Source: an uncultured Coriobacteriaceae bacterium
Lineage (GTDB): Bacteria; Actinomycetota; Coriobacteriia; Coriobacteriales; Eggerthellaceae
DNA length: 21,763 nt
Direction: 5' to 3'
Assembly: GCA_900552585.1 (NCBI GenBank)
Contig: USAB01000028.1
Span: 1-21,763, forward strand
Made by a program: the position numbers and the translations under genes. The notes beneath the pieces are model-generated. The model had not been told where the DNA came from. It was given only the letters and a program-made list of their open reading frames with translations, and ran no database searches. Of the stretch, positions 14,123 to 20,721 are shown piece after piece; position 1 is the stretch's first letter, and each line of letters opens with the position of its first letter.

Positions 14123-15061
14123 ATGGAGATCAAGAACGTAGTCGTGGCGGGTGGTGGCGTCCTGGGAAGCCAGATTGCCTTCCAGTCCGCCTACAAGGGA
14201 TTCAATGTGAAGGTGTGGCTGCGCATGGAGAGCTCCATCGGCCGCGCGAAGCCGAAGTTCGAGCGCTGGAAGAACGTGTACTTGCAGACGCTGGAGGCCA
14301 TGAAGACGAACCCTGCCGCCTACGCCCGCGGTCTGGCAGATACGCCGGACCTGACGGACGAGCAGATCGATGCGCTTAAAGAGCAGGTCGTCAAGGCGTA
14401 TGACAGCTTGGTGCTGACCACGTCTTACGACGAGGCCATGAGCGATGCCGACCTGGTCATCGAAGCCATTGCGGAAGATCCGCAGCAGAAGATCGACTTC
14501 TACACGGAGATGAAGAAGCATCTGCCCCCGGAGGCTATCGTCGTCACAAATTCCTCGACGCTGCTGCCCAGTCAGTTCGCAGAGTACACCGGCCGTCCTG
14601 AGCGTTACATGGCGCTGCATTTCGCAAACGAGATCTGGCGCAACAACACGGCCGAGGTCATGGGCCATGCGGGCACGGACCCCGAGGTGTACAAGCAGGT
14701 GGCGGAATTCGCGAAGAACATCGGCATGGTGCCGCTGTGCCTGAAGAAGGAGCAGCCCGGCTACATCCTGAACAGCATGCTGGTGCCGTTCCTGTCTGCC
14801 GCCGAGGCGCTTTTGGCGAACGACGTGGCGGATCCCGAGACCATCGACAAGACCTGGTGCCTGGGCACCGGCGCCCCTGCCGGCCCGTTCCGCATCCTGG
14901 ATATCGTGGGCTTGGTTACGGCTTACAACATCGTCATCATGAATCCGCAGGCATCCGATCCCAGCACGACGCCGGGCAAGATCGCCGCAACGCTGAAGAA
15001 GTACATCGACGAAGGCAAGACCGGCGTGAACGCCGGCGAGGGCTTCTACAAGTACAAGTAG
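14123..15061 (+). CDS. 3-hydroxyacyl-CoA dehydrogenase
   Basis: NAD-dependent oxidoreductase of 312 residues, interconverting 3-hydroxyacyl-CoA and 3-ketoacyl-CoA. The Rossmann fold opens with IKNVVVAGGGVLGSQIAF (GxGxxG at residues 10-15), followed by DADLVIEAIAED and VVTNSSTLLPSQFA. The active-site segment is ALHFANEIWRNNTAEVMGH, a variant of the usual HFFNPxxxMxLVE, with the catalytic His and Glu kept. The C-terminal domain has QPGYILNSMLVPFLSAAEALL and GPFRILDIVGL and ends EGFYKYK, as in the family. Two ATGs compete. AGGAGAGG abuts ATG 14117 but sits at good spacing for ATG 14123, so I chose the latter. No thiolase, enoyl-CoA hydratase or acyl-CoA dehydrogenase gene is nearby, so the pathway is unclear. 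It is monocistronic and ends at a terminator. Confidence 0.93.
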   Translation: MEIKNVVVAGGGVLGSQIAFQSAYKGFNVKVWLRMESSIGRAKPKFERWKNVYLQTLEAMKTNPAAYARGLADTPDLTDEQIDALKEQVVKAYDSLVLTTSYDEAMSDADLVIEAIAEDPQQKIDFYTEMKKHLPPEAIVVTNSSTLLPSQFAEYTGRPERYMALHFANEIWRNNTAEVMGHAGTDPEVYKQVAEFAKNIGMVPLCLKKEQPGYILNSMLVPFLSAAEALLANDVADPETIDKTWCLGTGAPAGPFRILDIVGLVTAYNIVIMNPQASDPSTTPGKIAATLKKYIDEGKTGVNAGEGFYKYK

Positions 15062-15145
15062 CGGATTCCAACCAAAGGCTTCAACTCTCCTGCCAGATGT
15101 ATCCTTGCCGTCACCCTGGATGCACCTGCAGGAGGGATGAAACAG

Positions 15146-15184
15146 AAACCGCCTGTTCCCTTCGGGGTCCAGGCGGTTTTGTAT
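15146..15184 (+). terminator. Intrinsic terminator of the hydroxyacyl-CoA dehydrogenase gene
   Basis: AAACCGCCTG (15146-15155) pairs with CAGGCGGTTT (15170-15179). Inside lies a second CCC/GGG stem closed by a TTCG tetraloop. TTTTGTATT follows. This is a strong plus-strand terminator about 85 bases after the stop. Confidence 0.9.
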
Positions 15185-15279
15185 TGGGGAGACTGATTCA
15201 CGTAGACGCGCCGTTCCGGACGTTTGCGCGCATGTGCGGGTGAACGCGGAAGCTGCGCGTCCGAAGTGCGGTGCAGCGG

Positions 15280-15939
15280 CTAGCGCGCCCGAGCGGCGCG
15301 CTGTGCGTTGTGCTCGTTGATGTTGTCGATCAGCTGTGATTCGTAATCCACGACGTCGTTCAGGCCGTCGCGCTCGAACTGTTCTACCGTCATGATCTGC
15401 GCGCCGATGGCGGCCATGTCGTCGATGTTCGCCTGCTGCACCTCGGGCGAGCGGGACGACGTGGCATCCGAGAGCACGACCACGTTGTAATCCAGTGACA
15501 GGGCGTCCAGGCACGTGGCGCGCACGCAATTCGGCGTGGTGGTGCCGGCCAGGATGACGGTGTTGATGGAACGGTCGCGCAGGTCCGTGTCGAGCTTCGT
15601 GCCGAAGAATGCCGAGAAGCGGCGCTTGCGGATAACCTCTTCCGTGGGCAGCGGCGTCAGCTCGCGCGGGGGCAGGATGGATTCCGGCCATTCCGTGGAC
15701 AGCGGCTTGCCGCCGTTCACCCATGCCTCGTAGCGGACGGCTTCGACGGTCGAACCGTCGGAGGCGTATTCGCGATGCGCGTGGAAGACGCGCATGTCTA
15801 GATCGCGTGCGCGCTGGAGTGCGCGGGCGCAGGCGGGGACGGTAGCGGCGGCGCCGGCGATGTACAGACCGGAATTCTCGTCGATGAATCCGCGCTGCAT
15901 GTCGATCAGGATGAGCGCGGCGGCATTGGGCTCGATCAC
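15280..15939 (-). CDS. Isochorismatase-family cysteine hydrolase
   Basis: Hydrolase of the isochorismatase/nicotinamidase superfamily, 219 residues, probably acting on an amide or a similar bond; the substrate is not evident. The catalytic triad is Asp13 (LILIDMQRGF), Lys105 (IRKRRFSAFFGT) and Cys138 (AGTTTPNCVRATCLDAL). VVLSDATSSRSPEVQQANID is the usual substrate-loop region. The C-terminus has a short charged extension (DNINEHNAQRAARAR). An upstream ATG at 16014 would add 25 basic residues. However, GTG 15937-15939 is preceded by a perfect AGGAGG at six bases and matches the family N-terminus, so I chose GTG. A clear dyad lies just upstream, suggesting regulation by a dimeric repressor. The gene stands alone on this strand. 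Confidence 0.92.
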   Translation of the reverse strand: MIEPNAAALILIDMQRGFIDENSGLYIAGAAATVPACARALQRARDLDMRVFHAHREYASDGSTVEAVRYEAWVNGGKPLSTEWPESILPPRELTPLPTEEVIRKRRFSAFFGTKLDTDLRDRSINTVILAGTTTPNCVRATCLDALSLDYNVVVLSDATSSRSPEVQQANIDDMAAIGAQIMTVEQFERDGLNDVVDYESQLIDNINEHNAQRAARAR

Positions 15940-15957
15940 GGATTGCCTCCTGGAATC

Positions 15958-15979
15958 ATTTCGTTTCAGCGAACGAAAT
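15958..15979. promoter_or_regulatory. Dyad (putative operator) upstream of the cysteine hydrolase
   Basis: A perfect inverted repeat ATTTCGTT-N6-AACGAAAT ends 18 bases before the GTG start, just upstream of its ribosome-binding site. The size and the arms-plus-spacer layout suit a dimeric TetR-, MarR- or GntR-type repressor. No such regulator gene is in the window. Confidence 0.5.
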
Positions 15980-16090
15980 TCATCGTAACGCGGGTAAGCA
16001 TCCATTTTTGCCATGGTTCAGCTATCGGATGCCACGGTCGTGTAAACGGTACGCGCACGTTACGCACCGCGCGCACCGGATGCACGAAGA

Positions 16091-16128
16091 AGCGCCCGCT
16101 CGATCCTTTCGTGAACCGGGCGGGCGCT
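16091..16128 (-). terminator. Probable terminator of the symporter gene
   Basis: AGCGCCCGCTCG (16091-16102) pairs with CGGGCGGGCGCT (16117-16128), 12 bp with one G-T pair and a 14-base loop. It lies about 50 bases beyond the symporter stop. Read on the minus strand the tail is only TCTTCG, so termination may be incomplete. Confidence 0.5.
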
Positions 16129-16179
16129 GTGACTCAAGCGGATGAAACGGATACGGCGCGTCTGCCGCGTGCGGCGGGA

Positions 16180-17661
16180 TTACCTGCCGGCCATCTCGCG
16201 CGTTTCCTTGTCCGTGACGCCTGCGGCAGCCTCGGCGGCCTCCTGCGCATCGGCCAGCTCGTATGCGTCGTCATGGCGCTTGCCCTTATGCAGCTTCGCC
16301 GTGTTCGCAACTACGCCGGACAGCGCAATCAGTGCGATGGCGTTCGGCAGGACCATGAGTTGGTTGAACATATCGGCCAGCTCCCAAACCAGGTCGTTCG
16401 ACAGCAGCGATCCGCAGAAGATGAATGCCAGGGCAATGATATTGAATGCCAGGACAGCCTTCTTGCCGAACAGGTATTCAACGTTCAGACGGGCGAACAG
16501 GTTCCAGCTGAGGATGGTGGAGAACGCGAACATCAGCAGGCAGATAGCCACGAACGCGTTGCCGCCGAACTCGCCGAATGTGCTGCCGAATGCAATCTGA
16601 GCCATGTTCGTCTTGTTCACGCCGGAGTCTATGGCGGCCTGATAGCCCTGGGCCATGACGCCGTTGCCCACGTACATGACGCTGATGACTACCAGTGCGG
16701 TGATGCTGACGACCACGATGGTGTCGATGAACACGCCGATCATGGCCACGACGCCCTGGTCGTGCGGATCCTTGACGTTCGCCATAGCGTGTGCATGCGG
16801 CGTGGAGCCCATGCCCGCCTCATTCGAGAACAGGCCGCGCTTTGCGCCTTGCGACAGAGCGGCAATCAGGCCGAATGCGGTGCCACCGACCTCTGCAGCC
16901 GGGTTGAAGGCACACTGGAAGATAAGCGCGAACGCCGGGCCGACGTTTTGCCAGTTCGCTACCAGCACGATCAAGCCGCCGACGATGTAGAGCAGGGCCA
17001 TGAGGGGAACGACTTTCTCGGTCACAGCCGCCAGGCGCTGCAGGCCGCCGATGAACACGAAGCCGGCGCAGACGATAACGAACAGACCCATGACCCAGGT
17101 GGGAATGCTGAATGCGGTTTCCATGGTGGAGGCGATGGAGTTCGACTGCACCATGCATCCCATGAAGCCCAACGCCAGGATGATGGCCACGGCGAAGAAG
17201 CCGGCAAGGAATCTGCCGCCCTTGCCCGTGAATGCCGTGCGGATGTAGTACACCGGGCCGCCGTGGACGGAACCGTCCGCGTCGACCTGGCGCGTCTTCT
17301 GCGCCATGACGGCCTCGCCGTAGTTCGTGGCCATGCCCAGCAGCGCGATGAGCCACATCCAGAAGATGGCTCCCGGACCGCCGATCAGGATAGCGCCGCA
17401 GGCGCCGACGATGTTGCCGGTGCCCACCTGGGCGGCAACGGCAGTGGCCAGTGCCTGGAATGAGCTGATGCCGCTCTTATGCTTGCCGCCGCGCAGAGAG
17501 AAGCCGCCGAAAACGCGGCGCATGCCCTCGCCGAAGCAGCGGAACTGAACGCCGCGCGTCCTGATGGTGAAGATCAGGCCGGTGCCAATCAGAAGAATGA
17601 TAAGCACATAATTAGACAGATACGTGTTGATGGTGACGACAACGTCGTACAGAGCATCCAT
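16180..17661 (-). CDS. Alanine/glycine:cation symporter (AGCS family)
   Basis: Inner-membrane secondary transporter that takes up glycine or alanine with Na+ (AGCS/SSS-AgcS family). It has 493 residues with about 11 hydrophobic helices. Family signatures are GISSFQALATAVAAQVGTGN (64-83, the conserved N-terminal block), GGPGAIFWMW and GLFSNEAGMGSTPHAHA (277-291). A charged cytoplasmic tail follows the last helix. The frame is open further upstream, but GGGAGG lies 11 bases before the ATG at 17661 and MDALYDVVVTIN is a normal family start. The ATG at 17682 would place the ribosome-binding site inside the gene. Control by a glycine riboswitch strongly suggests glycine as a physiological substrate. 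Confidence 0.95.
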   Translation of the reverse strand: MDALYDVVVTINTYLSNYVLIILLIGTGLIFTIRTRGVQFRCFGEGMRRVFGGFSLRGGKHKSGISSFQALATAVAAQVGTGNIVGACGAILIGGPGAIFWMWLIALLGMATNYGEAVMAQKTRQVDADGSVHGGPVYYIRTAFTGKGGRFLAGFFAVAIILALGFMGCMVQSNSIASTMETAFSIPTWVMGLFVIVCAGFVFIGGLQRLAAVTEKVVPLMALLYIVGGLIVLVANWQNVGPAFALIFQCAFNPAAEVGGTAFGLIAALSQGAKRGLFSNEAGMGSTPHAHAMANVKDPHDQGVVAMIGVFIDTIVVVSITALVVISVMYVGNGVMAQGYQAAIDSGVNKTNMAQIAFGSTFGEFGGNAFVAICLLMFAFSTILSWNLFARLNVEYLFGKKAVLAFNIIALAFIFCGSLLSNDLVWELADMFNQLMVLPNAIALIALSGVVANTAKLHKGKRHDDAYELADAQEAAEAAAGVTDKETREMAGR

Positions 17662-17668
17662 GCGGAAT

Positions 17669-17720
17669 AAAACCTCCCTCATGTTCCGGTAATACATTCC
17701 GGGGAACATCTTGAAGGAGG
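17669..17720 (-). terminator. Expression platform of the glycine riboswitch (hairpin containing the ribosome-binding site)
   Basis: In the transcript, CCTCCTTC (17720-17713) pairs with GAGGGAGG (17680-17673; one G-U), and ATGTTCC (17709-17703) pairs with GGAACAT (17687-17681). A 3-base bulge separates the two stems and the loop is 15 bases. TTTT then ATT follow at once. The hairpin can therefore act as an intrinsic terminator and also hides GGGAGG, the ribosome-binding site of the symporter. Confidence 0.7.
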
Positions 17721-17794
17721 GGCCGTTCGGAGCAGGGGAACCGCACCCATTCAGGGCGGCAAGGAGAAAGCCGATCCGCGAACGTGCGATATCG

Positions 17795-17887
17795 CCTCTG
17801 TCCTTGTGCCTGAGAGATTGAGCAGCGCGCCATGCGCGTGCCTTGCACCTTCGGCATCTCATCCAAGAGATTCTCCAGAGGTTCCTC
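17795..17887 (-). ncRNA. Glycine riboswitch (single aptamer)
   Basis: Read on the minus strand, the aptamer has the conserved blocks GGAACCTCTGGAGA, GCCGAAGGTGCAAGGC, AATCTCTCAGGCACAAGGACAGAGG in the right order. CCTCT and AGAGG close it. These match the second aptamer of classical glycine riboswitches. Only one full aptamer is seen, as in singleton forms that precede glycine transporters. It lies about 130 bases before the AGCS symporter and directly after the promoter. Confidence 0.93.
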
Positions 17888-17938
17888 CGCCATCGGTCTC
17901 ATGGGGATTCCAACGGTTTCATCGGAACGCAAGGAAGT

Positions 17939-17967
17939 ATTATGACGGTGCGGCAACCGGATTGCAA
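17939..17967 (-). promoter_or_regulatory. Promoter of the riboswitch-symporter unit
   Basis: On the minus strand TTGCAA (17962-17967) and CATAAT (17939-17944) are separated by exactly 17 bases. Transcription would start near 17932, about 45 bases before the glycine aptamer. The hexamers match the sigma-A consensus at 4 and 5 of 6 positions. Confidence 0.65.
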
Positions 17968-18151
17968 CAGTTCTTTTTCGCCGGCGGCGGCAGGTAATGC
18001 CCGCGCCAGGCGCGATGCCAACGTCGGGTAGCCCTCTGCATTTCGCGATGTCCTGCGAGAATCAGCCGAAGCCCGCCGCGGCACGCTGCGCATGTCGTGC
18101 GGTACTATGGATGACCGATATCATTCGGGACGATGGCGAAAGGCGGTGGCG

Positions 18152-19780
18152 ATGCGAGGGACGGACGGCCGGGCGGCGGCGAAGCGAGTTGACGCGGCGG
18201 ATACTGTCGGCGCAGTGGTACTGGGAATAGCCCTTGCCTGTGTACTGGCGTACAGCCGTGCGTTCGTGTCGGGCTTTGCCGGCGTGGTGCAGGCGGGTCA
18301 GGGCGACACGTTCGGTGCGGTGCCTTTCGCCTGTTCGCTGGCGCGCTTCCTGACGCTTGCCGGCGTGGCGGCGTTGGGTGCCCTGGGGCATCGGTTCGCC
18401 AGCGCGGTTTCGCTGAAGGCATGCGGCTTGCTGATGATGCTGTCAGCGCTTGCCGTATCCGCTGGCGCTGCAGGCGATGCGGCCATGGCGGGCGCCTCCG
18501 TTGCCGGCGTGGCGAGCGGCTTCGCCATGCTGGTCACGCTGCTGTACCTGGCGGCGCATTCGGTGCGGTGCGTGGTGCGGGCATCGCTTCTGGGCTTGGT
18601 CGTGGGTGGCGCGGCAATCGGGCTGATGGGCGTGCTTCCGGAGCTTCCAGCCCTGCTGGTGCTGCTGGTTAGCGGCGTTGCCTGGGTGCCGTGCCTTCTT
18701 GTTGCGGACGCGTCGCTTGCGCCCTGCACGCCCGACGGGGGCATGACGCTCAGCCAGGCGCGCCGCTTCCCTTGGTTTGCGGCCATCATGTTCTGTGTCT
18801 GCGGCATGCTGGGTTCTCTGCTCTACGGCTTCTCCACGCAGCTTGCCTGGGCGGCTGGCGAGCCCACGAACCCGGTGGCGTTCGGCGTTGCGGTGGCGTC
18901 CGTTTTGGTGCTGACGACGCTGCTCGTTCTGCGCAGTGGTAACCATATGCAGCTCGTATGGGTGCCGCTGTTCGTTCTGCTGCTTGCCAGCGCGCTGTTG
19001 TCGTGCTTCGACGTTTCGTTTGCGAATGCGCTGGCAGTCAGCCTGCTGCTGGCATCCGTTTTCTGTTACCACTTCCTGCGTTGGATGGTGTTCCCGGCGC
19101 TGGTAGGGCAGTCCGACGTGCCGCATGTTCTGACGTGCGGTCTGCTGCTGGTGCTGACGAACAGCTTCCTGAACGTGAGCACCGGCCAGGCGCTGGCGCA
19201 GGCGCTGCCGGAGGCCATGCGCGCCCAGGGCAGCGTGGTGTCCCTGGTGCTGTTGTTCCTGGTGTGCTGCCTTGCCATTTCCTGGGTCATTGGGCGCATG
19301 CAGGCGCCGCGCGGCGAGGGGGCTCCGCTTGCGCAGAAGGACGCTGCGGACGATTTGCATGCGCCGCAGGAGGCTGCCCCGCTGCAGGAGGCCGCGGGCG
19401 AAGAACCCCGATCGCCTGCCGCGTCCCGTGCCGCCGCGCAAGATCGAGATGCTGCGTCCGATTGGGATGTGCTCACGGCAGGGGCCATGCCGGCGGAGAC
19501 CGAACCGGCTCCGAAACGCGAGTGCGATCAGCCGGCGGAGACCGAATCGGCAACCGATGCCCTGGACGTCCGCTGCGCCCAGCTGGCGGATGGGGCCGAC
19601 CTGACGCCGCGCGAACGGGAGATATTCGCATTGACGGCGCGCGGCTATTCGTCGCCATTCATCGCCGAGCGGCTGGTCATCTCGGACAGCACGGTCCGCT
19701 TCCACCAGCGCAACATCTATGCGAAGCTGGGCGTCCATTCGAAGCAGGAGCTCATCGCGTTGGCCAACAGCGGGCTGTAG
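18152..19780 (+). CDS. LuxR-type regulator with multi-pass membrane N-terminal domain
   Basis: Membrane-bound transcription factor of about 542 residues. The N-terminal 390 or so residues form roughly 12 hydrophobic helices in an MFS-like layout. A hydrophilic linker of about 100 residues follows, rich in Ala, Glu and Pro, with PAETEPA/PAETESA as a small internal repeat. The C-terminus is a LuxR/FixJ helix-turn-helix: LTPREREIFALTARGYSSPF, then IAERLVISDSTVRFHQRNIY and AKLGVHSKQELIAL. There is no receiver or PAS domain, so any signal is presumably sensed through the membrane part. Such proteins are strongly expanded in Eggerthellaceae (family knowledge). Start is uncertain: ATG 18152 has AAAGGCGG upstream; GTG 18146 and ATGs 18107 and 18092 are in frame. 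It is divergent from the glycine-regulated symporter. Confidence 0.9.
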   Translation: MRGTDGRAAAKRVDAADTVGAVVLGIALACVLAYSRAFVSGFAGVVQAGQGDTFGAVPFACSLARFLTLAGVAALGALGHRFASAVSLKACGLLMMLSALAVSAGAAGDAAMAGASVAGVASGFAMLVTLLYLAAHSVRCVVRASLLGLVVGGAAIGLMGVLPELPALLVLLVSGVAWVPCLLVADASLAPCTPDGGMTLSQARRFPWFAAIMFCVCGMLGSLLYGFSTQLAWAAGEPTNPVAFGVAVASVLVLTTLLVLRSGNHMQLVWVPLFVLLLASALLSCFDVSFANALAVSLLLASVFCYHFLRWMVFPALVGQSDVPHVLTCGLLLVLTNSFLNVSTGQALAQALPEAMRAQGSVVSLVLLFLVCCLAISWVIGRMQAPRGEGAPLAQKDAADDLHAPQEAAPLQEAAGEEPRSPAASRAAAQDRDAASDWDVLTAGAMPAETEPAPKRECDQPAETESATDALDVRCAQLADGADLTPREREIFALTARGYSSPFIAERLVISDSTVRFHQRNIYAKLGVHSKQELIALANSGL

Positions 19781-19830
19781 CGTCGCGCGCTTCCCGCCGT
19801 CGGGTTGCGAAAGGTGCTGTTTTCAGGGCG

Positions 19831-19842
19831 AACGGGCCCGTT
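19831..19842. other. 12-bp perfect palindrome between luxR-type gene and haem operon
   Basis: AACGGGCCCGTT is a perfect palindrome 51 bases after the regulator stop and 150 bases before the haem operon. There is no T-tract. It may be a protein-binding site or chance in GC-rich DNA. Confidence 0.25.
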
Positions 19843-19871
19843 GGCGGGAACTGTCAATTTCGTTGGGTGCT

Positions 19872-19900
19872 TTCATCGGGGCGTTTGCCTACCATACGAT
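19872..19900 (+). promoter_or_regulatory. Possible promoter of the sirohaem/haem operon
   Basis: TTCATC (19872-19877) and TACGAT (19895-19900) are 17 bases apart, about 90 bases before the first gene. Both are imperfect. No riboswitch is recognised in the leader. Confidence 0.35.
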
Positions 19901-19992
19901 AGAGAGACAAAGCGGCAGGGCCGTGCATGCCGCGTGCCCAAGGCACGTTCGGGAAGAGCACCCGCGCCGTTCCGTAGCATCCGAGGGGTTCG

Positions 19993-20721
19993 ATGGTTTC
20001 AATGAAGATTCCGGCGGCGTCGTCCGAAGGACGGTATCCCATGCCGTCTTCCCAGTCGCCGCGTCCGGTGGCGCCGTATCCGCTCTTTATCTATTTGCAG
20101 GGCCAGCCCGTAGCCGTCATCGGCGGCGGGCACGTGGCGGAGCGCAAGACGCAGACGCTGCTTTCGCATGGCGCGCGCGTTACACTCACGGCACCGAGCG
20201 TCACCGACGCGCTGCGCGCGCTGGCAGATGCCGGGCGCATCGTGTGGCGCGAACGGTGCTACTGCGAGGGCGATCTTGCCGACACGCTGCTCGTCATCGG
20301 CGCCACGGACAATCGCGTGGTGAACGAAGCCGTCTACGACGAGGCGTGCCGCCGTCACATCCTGGTGAACATCGTGGACGTGCCCGACCTGTGCACGGCC
20401 ATCGTCCCGTCCATCATGCAGCGCGGCCGCCTGCAGATCGCCGTCTCCACGCAGGGGGCGGCCCCGTCCGAGGCGCGCGATATCCGCCGCGGCCTGGAGC
20501 GGGAGTTCCCCGAATGGTGGGAGCCCTACCTGGACCTTATGGCGGAGATCCGCCTGCTGGTGAAGCAGCGCGTGCCCGGCCCGGCGTCCGCGCGCACGCC
20601 GCTCTACGCCGCCGTGGGGGCAAGCGGGCTGAAGGAGCGCATCGCGCGCGGCGAATTGCCCTCTGCCGAGGACGTGTATGCCGAGGTCGTCGCGCCCCTG
20701 CTGGAAGGAGGCGCGCAATGA
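19993..20721 (+). CDS. Precorrin-2 dehydrogenase / sirohydrochlorin ferrochelatase (Met8/CysG-N type)
   Basis: Oxidises precorrin-2 to sirohydrochlorin with NAD+ and may insert iron to make sirohaem. It has up to 242 residues. The fold starts at YPLFIYLQGQPVAVIGGGHV (the NAD-binding GGG at 44-46), then AERKTQTLLSHGARVTL. VIGATDNRVVN and LVNIVDVPDLCTAIVPS include Asp129, matching the catalytic Asp of Met8p. RGRLQIAVSTQGAAPSEA and a helical C-terminal domain (LREFP-like GLEREFPEWWEPYL) complete it. The start is ambiguous: ATG 19993 (GAGG six bases upstream) or ATG 20041 (AAGGA nine bases upstream); homology begins only after 20041. There is no uroporphyrinogen methyltransferase domain, so SUMT must be separate. 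Its stop overlaps hemA (ATGA). Confidence 0.93.
   Translation: MVSMKIPAASSEGRYPMPSSQSPRPVAPYPLFIYLQGQPVAVIGGGHVAERKTQTLLSHGARVTLTAPSVTDALRALADAGRIVWRERCYCEGDLADTLLVIGATDNRVVNEAVYDEACRRHILVNIVDVPDLCTAIVPSIMQRGRLQIAVSTQGAAPSEARDIRRGLEREFPEWWEPYLDLMAEIRLLVKQRVPGPASARTPLYAAVGASGLKERIARGELPSAEDVYAEVVAPLLEGGAQ

Noticed and set aside
15940..16014. ATG-started longer form of the cysteine hydrolase
   Set aside because: The perfect AGGAGG and GTG lie inside this extension, the dyad would be coding, and family homology begins at the GTG.
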